A stretch of DNA of 64,000 nucleotides from assembly GCF_000442645.1 (NCBI RefSeq), contig NC_021915.1, positions 2,480,001-2,544,000 on the forward strand, in the 5' to 3' direction. Positions 16,738 to 24,162 of this stretch are shown in pieces. The translations under genes were made by a program, and so were the position numbers. A model generated the notes under the pieces. That model was not told where the DNA came from. It worked only from the letters and a program-made list of their open reading frames with translations, and searched no databases. This DNA comes from Corynebacterium maris DSM 45190. GTDB taxonomy: Bacteria > Actinomycetota > Actinomycetes > Mycobacteriales > Mycobacteriaceae. Within the stretch, counting starts at the first letter, position 1, and every line of letters begins with the position of its first letter.

Positions 16738-16920
16738 TCAGGTCAGATACTCCCCGGGCGAGGCCACCACGGGCTTGCCGTGCGCGTCCAACAGCGGGGT
16801 CAGCCCGCCCGCGGAGCCGCGCGCAAACTCCAGGTAACAGACCCCCGTGGTCGTGTCGACGAGGATGACCCGGCGCGTCATTCCTTCACTCTCTTTATGA
16901 ATGGTGCGAAATCTGTTCAT
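16738..16920 (-). CDS. DUF6440-family small protein
   Basis: A 60-residue protein (MNRFRTIHKESEG at the start) with the family core VDTTTGVCYLEF and GGLTPLLDAHGKPVV. The function is unknown. The start at 16920 is supported by a TAGACT box (16929-16934, minus strand) that ends 8 nt upstream, suggesting a leaderless transcript, and because the domain begins with the Arg-Phe element. A shorter 47-residue form from an internal ATG would lose that part. It diverges from xth. Confidence 0.65.
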   Translation of the reverse strand: MNRFRTIHKESEGMTRRVILVDTTTGVCYLEFARGSAGGLTPLLDAHGKPVVASPGEYLT

Positions 16921-16984
16921 GTCCACGGAGTCTAGTTTCCCACCGACCGACGCCCGCGGCTTTTGCCCGGGTAGGCTGTTAGCC

Positions 16985-17818
16985 ATGCGAATCGCCACCT
17001 GGAACGTGAACTCGGTCCGCAGCCGCGCCGACCGCATCGTCGATTTCTTGACCCGCCACGAGATCGATGTGCTCACGCTGCAGGAAACCAAGGTCAAGGA
17101 CGACAAGTTCCCTTACGAGACCTTCATTGAACTCGGTTACGAGGTGGCCCACGTCGGTTACCACCAGTGGAACGGGGTGGCCATCCTCTCCCGCGTCGGG
17201 CTGGAGGACGTCGCCGACCACTTTCCGGGCCAGCCCGGATTCCACAAGGATCCGGCGCAGCCGCAGGACCGGGAGGCCCGCGCGGTGGGCGCTACCTGCG
17301 GCGGCGTCCGGGTGTGGAGCCTGTACGTGCCCAACGGCCGGGAGATCGGCGACCCGCACTACGACTACAAGTTGGCGTGGCTGTACCAGTTGGGGTTTCA
17401 CGTGGAACATCAGCTGGCGGAGCATCCGCGCCAGCAGCTCGTGCTCACCGGTGACTTCAACATCGCCCCGCGGGACGAGGATGTGTGGGACATCTCCGTC
17501 TTCGAGGGCAAGACCCATGTCACGGAACCGGAACGTGCGGCCTTCGACATGTTGCTGGAGTCCGGTCTGACCGAGGTCACCCGTGGGCTGACGCATGAGA
17601 AGTACACCTACTGGGACTACAAGGGCATGCGCTTCCAGAAGGGCGAGGGTATGCGCATCGACTTCCAGCTCGCCTCAGAATCGCTCGCCGAGCTGGCGAA
17701 GGACGCTTTCGTCGACACCGAGGAGCGCTCCGGCAAGGGCGCCTCCGACCACGCCCCGGTGGTGGTGGACTTTGCGGGCGCCGGCCAGAGTGCGCCCGCC
17801 TACGACGAAGTTCGCTGA
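16985..17818 (+). CDS. xth: Exodeoxyribonuclease III / AP endonuclease
   Basis: A 277-residue exonuclease III-family enzyme for base-excision repair. The order of catalytic motifs is complete: WNVNS near residue 6 (Asn7), LQETK (Glu34), the GDFNIAPRDEDV block in the middle, and SDHAPVVVD near the C-terminus with the catalytic Asp-His. The start at 16985 is preferred over upstream in-frame ATGs because the fold begins with MRIATWN and a TAGGCT box (16972-16977) ends 7 nt before it (leaderless). The cardiolipin synthase gene follows 5 nt after the stop. Confidence 0.93.
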   Translation: MRIATWNVNSVRSRADRIVDFLTRHEIDVLTLQETKVKDDKFPYETFIELGYEVAHVGYHQWNGVAILSRVGLEDVADHFPGQPGFHKDPAQPQDREARAVGATCGGVRVWSLYVPNGREIGDPHYDYKLAWLYQLGFHVEHQLAEHPRQQLVLTGDFNIAPRDEDVWDISVFEGKTHVTEPERAAFDMLLESGLTEVTRGLTHEKYTYWDYKGMRFQKGEGMRIDFQLASESLAELAKDAFVDTEERSGKGASDHAPVVVDFAGAGQSAPAYDEVR

Positions 17819-17823
17819 CTGTC

Positions 17824-19308
17824 GTGAGCATCGACGTCGACCTGACGACGTGGCAGTGGATCGGCCTGATCCTCGAATACGGCATCAAACTGCTCGCCAT
17901 CGGAGTCATCCCGGAGGACCGGAAACCCTCCTCCGCCAACGCCTGGCTGCTGCTGATCCTCTTCCTGCCGATCGTCGGCTTGCCGCTGTATCTGATGATG
18001 AGCTCCAACTTCGTCAGCCGACGTCGCCACCGCATTCAGCAGGAGGCCAACGTCATGGTCGGCGACGCGCAGCGGGAGATCCCGGATCACCCCGTCGACA
18101 TGGACCCCGACCCGGAGATCGAGTCGATGCTGCGGCTCAACCGCACCCTGACCACGTTTCCCGCCACGGTGGGCCACAACCAGGGGCTGTGGGCGGACTA
18201 CGAGCATGCGCTGCACCGCCTCGTGGAGGTCGTCGACGCCGCCCGCGACTACATCCACGTGGAGGTCTACATCCAGGCCTGGGACGAGAGCACCGACGAG
18301 TTCTACCGGGCCCTCGGCCGTGCCGCCGACCGCGGGGTGAAGGTGCGGCTGCTCTTCGACCACATCGGCTCCCTGAAATACCCCGGCTCCCGCAAGCTCG
18401 GGAAAAGGCTCAGCGCGATCGGCGTCGAATGGCGCATGATGCTGCCGCTGGCGCCCTGGCGGGGCCGGTTCCGTCGCCCGGACCTGCGCAACCACCGCAA
18501 GATCATCGTCGTGGACGGCGAGATCGGGTTCTTAGGCTCCCTCAATCTCATCGACCGCGGCTACCTCATGGCCAACCACCGCCGGGCGGGGCGCCAGTGG
18601 ATCGACGTGATGGTGGAGCTGACCGGCCCGATCGTCACGTCCATGGAGACGGTCTTCGCCGTGGACTGGTACAGCGAATCCGGCGAGTCCCTGGCGATTT
18701 CTCCCCCGGTCGACGACGGTGAGCGACGCCCCGGCGACACCAACGTCTTACAGATGATCCCCTCGGGTCCCGGCTACACCACGGAACCGAACCTGCGGAC
18801 CTTCATCTCGATCATCCACCACGCCAAAAACCACCTGGTGATCTGCTCCCCCTACTTCATTCCGGACGAGGCGCTGCTGTCGGCGGTGACCACCGCCTGT
18901 TACCGCGGGGTCCGGGTGGATTTGCTGGTGTCCGAGCAAGCGGACCAGTTCGTGGTGCACCACGCCCAGACCTCCTACTACCAGGCGCTGCTGGAGGCCG
19001 GGGTGCACATCCACCAGTTCCCGGCCCCGTACATCCTGCACACGAAGTTCCTGTTGGCTGACCACGGCCCCGAGTCCGGCGTCCCCGTCGCGGCTTTCGG
19101 CTCCTCGAACCTGGACATGCGCTCTTTCGGGCTCAACTACGAATCGACGCTGCTCGTGGCGGAGGGTGATTTGCTCGACGACCTGTACCTGCTGGGCGAG
19201 ACCTATAAGTCGGTGTCCATCCCGCTGACGCTGGAGGAATGGAATAAGCGCGGGTTCTGGCGACGCTACATCGACAACGTCATGCGTCTGACCAGCGCGC
19301 TGCAGTAG
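17824..19308 (+). CDS. cls: Cardiolipin synthase (phospholipase D family)
   Basis: A 494-residue membrane enzyme starting at GTG 17824. Two hydrophobic segments at the N-terminus (about residues 10-30 and 40-60) are followed by two phospholipase D domains. The HKD motifs are HRKIIVVD (His224) and HTKFLLAD (His406), each followed by a GS-N element (LGSLNL and FGSSNLDMRSFG). It joins two phosphatidylglycerols, or PG and another head group, to make cardiolipin. The gene sits 5 nt after xth and is probably co-transcribed; the repair gene itself gives no functional hint. Confidence 0.92.
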   Translation: MSIDVDLTTWQWIGLILEYGIKLLAIGVIPEDRKPSSANAWLLLILFLPIVGLPLYLMMSSNFVSRRRHRIQQEANVMVGDAQREIPDHPVDMDPDPEIESMLRLNRTLTTFPATVGHNQGLWADYEHALHRLVEVVDAARDYIHVEVYIQAWDESTDEFYRALGRAADRGVKVRLLFDHIGSLKYPGSRKLGKRLSAIGVEWRMMLPLAPWRGRFRRPDLRNHRKIIVVDGEIGFLGSLNLIDRGYLMANHRRAGRQWIDVMVELTGPIVTSMETVFAVDWYSESGESLAISPPVDDGERRPGDTNVLQMIPSGPGYTTEPNLRTFISIIHHAKNHLVICSPYFIPDEALLSAVTTACYRGVRVDLLVSEQADQFVVHHAQTSYYQALLEAGVHIHQFPAPYILHTKFLLADHGPESGVPVAAFGSSNLDMRSFGLNYESTLLVAEGDLLDDLYLLGETYKSVSIPLTLEEWNKRGFWRRYIDNVMRLTSALQ

Positions 19309-19321
19309 CCGGGCGCCGGCC

Positions 19322-20113
19322 TCAGGCGTCGCGGGCGCGCAGCGCGAACACGCCGACGAGCCACACCGCCAACGACCAGGCCACGAAGATCAGCAACGAC
19401 CCCCACACTCCCCATTCCGCCCCGTAGACCGGCGTGTTCTGGATGACGGCATCCATGTTCACGAACGGTAAAACGGTGTGAATGTCCTCGCCCCACCGCG
19501 GCAGCAGACGCACCGCGGTCTCGAAGACGAGGTTCCACAGCACCAGCAGGAAGATCGCGCCGGCGGACTGCCGCACCAGCATGCCGACCCCCTGGCAGAG
19601 GAACACCAGCACGAACATCGCCAACGGCACCGCCCACAGCGCCCGTTGGCCGGCGGGATCGGAGAACGGCGTGAACACGCCCGGCGAGTCACCGGCGAGC
19701 ACCCCCAGGGCCACCACGTAGGCGCCGGCCGCCGCCGCGCCCGAGATCACTGCGGCGAGCGCGGCGTACAGCAGTGCCTTCGCCAGGGCGACCTGCCCGC
19801 GGCGCGGGGTGGCCAGGAAACTTATCGACGGCAGCCCGTAGCGGTACTCCGTGGTCACCGTCATCGCCGCCTGAATCATGATGATCAGAATGCCGAAGCT
19901 GGTGAACCCGGTGAGCACGATGTCCGGGGTGATCATCGGCCCCACCACAGCGGCGCCCGGGCCACCGAGATCCCCCGACAACAACGTCAGGGACCAGGTG
20001 GTCAACGCCGCCCAGCCGATCGACAACACCAGGACCAGGCCGGTCGTCCACCAGAACGAGGCGGTGGTGCGCAGCTTCGTCCACTCTGAGAGCAGGGTGT
20101 GGTGCACCGTCAT
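19322..20113 (-). CDS. ABC-2 type transporter permease
   Basis: A 263-residue membrane protein with six hydrophobic segments and no ATPase domain. The N-terminal LLSEWTKLRTTASFWWT is the usual start of ABC-2 permeases paired with a single ATPase. ATG 20113 overlaps the stop of the ATPase gene by 4 nt (ATGA), so the pair is co-translated. Together they form a simple exporter of the multidrug/bacteriocin/Na+ efflux type; the substrate is unknown. Confidence 0.85.
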   Translation of the reverse strand: MTVHHTLLSEWTKLRTTASFWWTTGLVLVLSIGWAALTTWSLTLLSGDLGGPGAAVVGPMITPDIVLTGFTSFGILIIMIQAAMTVTTEYRYGLPSISFLATPRRGQVALAKALLYAALAAVISGAAAAGAYVVALGVLAGDSPGVFTPFSDPAGQRALWAVPLAMFVLVFLCQGVGMLVRQSAGAIFLLVLWNLVFETAVRLLPRWGEDIHTVLPFVNMDAVIQNTPVYGAEWGVWGSLLIFVAWSLAVWLVGVFALRARDA

Positions 20114-21054
20114 CGCTTCTCCTCCTGCGCCGGGTGCGCGGGCTGCGCCCGGTACTGGGCGCTGTCCCGGGTGATCTGCATGTACGCGTCCTCCAGGGAG
20201 GCCCGGCGCTGGGTCAGTTCGGTCAGCGCGACGCCGCCGGCGAAGGCCAACGCACCGACCTCGTCGGTGGTGCGGTCGGGGACTTCCAGGAACTGGCGCC
20301 CCTCCGGGTCCACGTCGACCCGGTGATCGAGGCCCTCCGTCCGCAGCAGGTCCTGGAGCGCCGGTAAGTCGGGTGTGCGCACGATCGCGGACGTGGCCGA
20401 ATGGCGGCGGATGAACTCGCTCATCGAGGACTCGGAGACCAGGCGCCCCTGGCCGATCACGATGAGGTGGTCGGCGGTCATGGCCATCTCCGCGAGCAGG
20501 TGCGAAGAGACGAACACCGTGCGGCCCTCCCCCGCGAGCGCCTGGAGCAGGCCGCGCACCCACCGGATGCCCTCCGGGTCGAGTCCGTTGACCGGCTCAT
20601 CCAGGATGAGCACCTCCGGGTCCCCGAGCAGCGCCGCCGCCAGGCCGAGCCGTTGCCCCATGCCGAGGGAAAAACCGCCGGCTTTCTTCCCCGCCACAGC
20701 GCTCAATCCGACCAGGCCCAGCACCTCGTCCACCCGTCTGGCGGGCAATCCATTGGAGTGGGCGAGCCAGCGCAGATGCGCCGCCGCCGAGCGGCTGGGG
20801 TGCACCGCCTTGGCGTCCAACAGGGCGCCGACCTTGGTCAAGGGGCGGGCGATGTCGGCGTAGCGGCGCCCGCCGATCGTGGCGGAGCCCGCGGTCGGCG
20901 CGTCCAGGCCCAGGATCATGCGCATGGTGGTGGATTTGCCCGCCCCGTTGGGGCCCAGGAAGCCGGTGACCACGCCGGGGGCGACGGTGAAGCTCAAGTC
21001 GTCGACGGCGCGGACCTTCCCGTAATCCTTGGTGAGCCCGGAAACTTCGATCAT
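20110..21054 (-). CDS. ABC transporter ATP-binding protein
   Basis: A 314-residue ATPase. Walker A is GPNGAGKS (residues 34-41), the signature region is FSLGMGQR (about 128-135) and Walker B is VLILDEP (148-154). The C-terminal extension (about residues 215-314) is typical of ABC-2 partner ATPases such as the CcmA/BcrA groups. It forms an exporter with the permease encoded directly downstream. The next gene upstream, a NUDIX hydrolase, is 22 nt away on the same strand and may share the transcript. Confidence 0.92.
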   Translation of the reverse strand: MIEVSGLTKDYGKVRAVDDLSFTVAPGVVTGFLGPNGAGKSTTMRMILGLDAPTAGSATIGGRRYADIARPLTKVGALLDAKAVHPSRSAAAHLRWLAHSNGLPARRVDEVLGLVGLSAVAGKKAGGFSLGMGQRLGLAAALLGDPEVLILDEPVNGLDPEGIRWVRGLLQALAGEGRTVFVSSHLLAEMAMTADHLIVIGQGRLVSESSMSEFIRRHSATSAIVRTPDLPALQDLLRTEGLDHRVDVDPEGRQFLEVPDRTTDEVGALAFAGGVALTELTQRRASLEDAYMQITRDSAQYRAQPAHPAQEEKR

Positions 21055-21076
21055 GCGCTCAACCCTGTCACAGAAG

Positions 21077-21583
21077 TCACTGAAATAGCTCCGTGGACAG
21101 GGTCTTCAACCTGGGAAACGCCTCCCGGAACGCTGGCATGAGCGGCAAGTCCTCGACCTTATGCAACGGCACCCAGCGCAACTCGAGGGACTCCTCGTTC
21201 GGGTCGACGTCGATGCGCGCGCCGTCGCGGGTGAGTGCCAGCACAGTGGTGTAGGTCCACCCTCCGGCCAAGGCAGGGCGATCCGGGTCGGCCGGGAAAG
21301 GGCCGGCGGTGACTTCGCTGCGGTGGATCTCGATCAGGCGGGGGTCGAGGGAGGTTTCTTCCACGGATTCCCGGACGGCGGCGTCCGCGGCGTCCTCATG
21401 CGAGTCCCGGGCACCGCCGGGCAACGCCCAGGTCCCGCCCGCATTCGTCCACAACGCGCGATGCTGCATCAACAACTCCGGTTCGGGTTCCGCAGCGATC
21501 AAAAACAGTCCCGCCGCCCCGTGACGTCCCCACACCCGCGAGCCGCCGGGAGCGGCCGCCCATCCGTTTCCATCGCCTTCCAT
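21077..21583 (-). CDS. NUDIX hydrolase (MutT-like)
   Basis: A 168-residue protein with the Nudix box at about residues 56-79: G-x5-E-x7-RE followed by VEET and Ser where the final Gly is usual. The box sits after GGTWALPGG. Family members hydrolyse nucleoside diphosphates linked to a group X, including oxidised nucleotides. By memory M. tuberculosis has mutT3 (Rv0413) next to glnX in the same arrangement. ATG 21583 is supported by a TAGCCT box (21591-21596, minus strand) ending 7 nt upstream, so the mRNA is likely leaderless. It diverges from glnX across 81 bp. Confidence 0.85.
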   Translation of the reverse strand: MEGDGNGWAAAPGGSRVWGRHGAAGLFLIAAEPEPELLMQHRALWTNAGGTWALPGGARDSHEDAADAAVRESVEETSLDPRLIEIHRSEVTAGPFPADPDRPALAGGWTYTTVLALTRDGARIDVDPNEESLELRWVPLHKVEDLPLMPAFREAFPRLKTLSTELFQ

Positions 21584-21664
21584 GTCCACGAGGCTACCCG
21601 CGGTGGCCCCGCAGGGGGTGTCGACCATGGCTAATTGGCGGGATGAGGGGCTAGTGTTAAACAG

Positions 21665-23134
21665 ATGAACGGCGTTGGGAGCCGTCACAGGACGGAGACG
21701 AATCCGGGAGGTCCCGCCGCGCCTGACACGAGGGCGGAGGACGTCTCCCCATACAACGATGCCTGGATGGATGAGCTGGCGGCGGATCGCGCCAACGGCT
21801 CCCGCACCACCGCCTCCGGTTTCCTCTCCGGAACACTCGCCGGCCCCTGGCACCGGCTGCGTCGCATCCTCTCCTTCTTGGCCACCACGCCGGGCAAGAT
21901 GGTCGCGATCACGTTGGTGATGTCCGTGGCCATCGGGGCGGCGGGATATTCCATGTCGCAGTCCGCGGCCAACCGCCAGGAGGGGCTCGGGGTTCTGCTG
22001 TCCTCCACGGAGCCGCTGTCGTACTCGACGCATAACCTGTATTCGAACCTGTCGTTGGCGGACACCATCGCCACGACCAATTTCGTGCAACCCGGCGTGG
22101 GCAACGCCGACCGGCTGGAGGATTATCACGCCGCCATCGAGCGAGCCACCTCGGCGGCGACGGAGGCCGCCGTCGGCATTCCCCCCGACGAGGAGCGGCT
22201 GCGTGAACTGGTCGCCCAGGTGCAACGGGAATTGCCCGTCTACACCGGCCTGGTGGAGACCGCACGCGCCAACAACCGGGTGGGCAATCCCGTGGGCATC
22301 ACCTACATGGCGAATGCCTCCGCGCTGATGCGCGAGCGCATTCTGCCGACGGCCGCCGACCTGTTCACCGCGACGAGCGACCGCGTCGGCGAACAGCAGC
22401 AGGAGCTCACCCAACCGCAGTGGGTGCCGTTGTCCGGGCTGTTCGCCGCGATCGGCTTCCTGCTGCTGGCGCAGTGGTGGCTGTGGCGAACCACTCGCCG
22501 CCGCTTCAACCGCGGCTTTGTGGCCGCCACGTTGGCGATGGTGGTGGCCACCGGCTGGGTGGCGGGCTCCAACTTCGTCAATTGGCAAGCCGGCACCCGT
22601 GGCTTCGAGCAAGCCGCCCAGCCGTGGGACTCGCTGACCGCGTCCCGGATTCAGGCTCAGCAGGCCCGCACGACGGAGACGCTCGCCCTGGTGCGCCGGG
22701 AGTCCGTCACCCAGTCGACGCAGTCCTTCAATTCCACGGTGTTCACGGTCAACCTGGCCCTGGACTCCTACGCGGAGGCGCCGGACGCCGACGAGTCCAC
22801 GGTGGCGCAGGCCCGCTCGGCGCTGACCGACTGGCAAAACTCCCACAACCGTTTCACCGAGGCTTTGGACAACGGCAATTACGATGAGGCGTTGCGGCTC
22901 TCCAACAGCGCACTGCAACGCCCCGGCGAAGCCCCCACGGCGGCGGGATCCTACGCCCGCCTGGACCGCGCCCTCGCCGAGCTCATCGACGACGCCCGCG
23001 CCACCATGCGTGAGTTCGTGCAGGAAGGCGCCGGCGCCAACCGTTCCGTCGCCGCGGTGGTGCTGGTACTGGCCGTCATCGCCGTATTGAGCGTGTGGAT
23101 CGGCATCCGAGCCCGACTCCAGGAGTACCTGTGA
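21665..23134 (+). CDS. glnX: GlnX membrane sensor/adaptor protein
   Basis: A 489-residue membrane protein with four hydrophobic segments at about residues 79-97, 254-273, 284-302 and 465-483, giving two extracytoplasmic helical domains. It resembles GlnX, which passes a signal from the lipoprotein GlnH outside the membrane to the kinase PknG inside. The family has no enzymatic motif; identity comes from topology and gene order. A TAGTGT box (21652-21657) ends 7 nt before the ATG and no Shine-Dalgarno is seen, so the operon mRNA may be leaderless. glnH follows with a 1-nt overlap. Confidence 0.88.
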   Translation: MNGVGSRHRTETNPGGPAAPDTRAEDVSPYNDAWMDELAADRANGSRTTASGFLSGTLAGPWHRLRRILSFLATTPGKMVAITLVMSVAIGAAGYSMSQSAANRQEGLGVLLSSTEPLSYSTHNLYSNLSLADTIATTNFVQPGVGNADRLEDYHAAIERATSAATEAAVGIPPDEERLRELVAQVQRELPVYTGLVETARANNRVGNPVGITYMANASALMRERILPTAADLFTATSDRVGEQQQELTQPQWVPLSGLFAAIGFLLLAQWWLWRTTRRRFNRGFVAATLAMVVATGWVAGSNFVNWQAGTRGFEQAAQPWDSLTASRIQAQQARTTETLALVRRESVTQSTQSFNSTVFTVNLALDSYAEAPDADESTVAQARSALTDWQNSHNRFTEALDNGNYDEALRLSNSALQRPGEAPTAAGSYARLDRALAELIDDARATMREFVQEGAGANRSVAAVVLVLAVIAVLSVWIGIRARLQEYL

Positions 23135-24162
23135 TGCGCGCCCGTGTCCTGACCGCCTTGCTCGCGGCCGCCGCCACGCTGGCCGCCTGCGCTCCCCTCC
23201 CGGAGCCTCCGCCGTCTTCGGAACAACAGACCGCGTCTTCCCTCCAGCAGGCGCAGAATCAGGCCCAAGAACCGGCGGGCCCGCCGCTTCCCGCCGGCTC
23301 CGTGATCGAGGACGCCGGCAACGTCCCGCCGTCCGCCCCGGAGACGGAGGAGGTCGTGGGCTCGCTCCGCCCGGACGACGCCCCGCCGGAAGAGCGCGTC
23401 CCCCAGATCGTCGACCGCGGCCGCCTGATCGTGGGCATCGACCAGTCCCAGAACCTGCTGTCCTTCCGCAACCCGGTCACCAGCCAGCTGGAAGGCTTCG
23501 AGGTGGATTTGGCCAGGGAAATCGCCCGCGACATCTTCGGCAACTCCAATGCCGTGGATTTTCGGTTCATCGAGGCCGGCGAGCGGGAGAACGCCCTGCT
23601 CAATGACACCGTCGACGTCGTGATCAGCACGATGTCGATCACGCAGGACCGCCAGGAAATCCTGGAGTTCTCCACCCCGTACATGAACGCCGACGTGCGC
23701 CTGCTCACCGTACAGGGATCCGGGGTCCGCACTTACGAGGACCTGACCGGGGAAACGGTGTGCATAGCGGAAGGCTCGACGTCGTTGGAGCACGCCCGGC
23801 TCCACGCGCCCGAGTCGCAGCTGCTGCTCACCCGCCGGTGGTCAGACTGCCTGATGGCGTTGCAACAGAATCAGGCGAACGCGATCATCTCCGACAACAC
23901 GGTGCTTTCCGGCATGGCCTCGCAGGACCCGTTCACGCACTTGACCGGCGCCGCGGTGGGCCAGGAACACTACGGGGTGGCGATTGCGAAAGAGGCGGAG
24001 GAACGCAACACGGAAGGGCTGGTGCGCCAGGTCAACTCCACGATGGAACGGATCCGGCGGGACGGGACGTGGTGGACGATGTTCGACCGGTGGTTCGGGC
24101 CGTATTTGACCAGCCTGGGCCCGCCGGATCTGCAGTACCGAGAGGAATCGACCGATGAGTGA
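23134..24162 (+). CDS. glnH: GlnH amino-acid-binding lipoprotein
   Basis: A 342-residue solute-binding protein. The signal peptide ends with a lipobox (ATLAAC, lipidated Cys19), followed by a Pro/Gln-rich linker. The SBP_bac_3 domain starts with GRLIVGIDQSQNLLSF and contains LEGFEVDLAREIARDIFG and DVVISTMSIT, normal for polar amino-acid binding proteins. No permease or ATPase gene is adjacent, so it senses rather than transports. In mycobacteria GlnH binds aspartate and glutamate and signals through GlnX to PknG. The start overlaps the glnX stop (TGATG); its 3' end overlaps pknG by 8 nt. Confidence 0.9.
   Translation: MRARVLTALLAAAATLAACAPLPEPPPSSEQQTASSLQQAQNQAQEPAGPPLPAGSVIEDAGNVPPSAPETEEVVGSLRPDDAPPEERVPQIVDRGRLIVGIDQSQNLLSFRNPVTSQLEGFEVDLAREIARDIFGNSNAVDFRFIEAGERENALLNDTVDVVISTMSITQDRQEILEFSTPYMNADVRLLTVQGSGVRTYEDLTGETVCIAEGSTSLEHARLHAPESQLLLTRRWSDCLMALQQNQANAIISDNTVLSGMASQDPFTHLTGAAVGQEHYGVAIAKEAEERNTEGLVRQVNSTMERIRRDGTWWTMFDRWFGPYLTSLGPPDLQYREESTDE

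Noticed and set aside
16700..16740. Repeated CCGGCCGCGGGC between the VOC and DUF6440 genes as a terminator
   Set aside because: It is a short direct repeat of a self-complementary GC motif without a T-run. It may fold, but evidence for termination is too weak.
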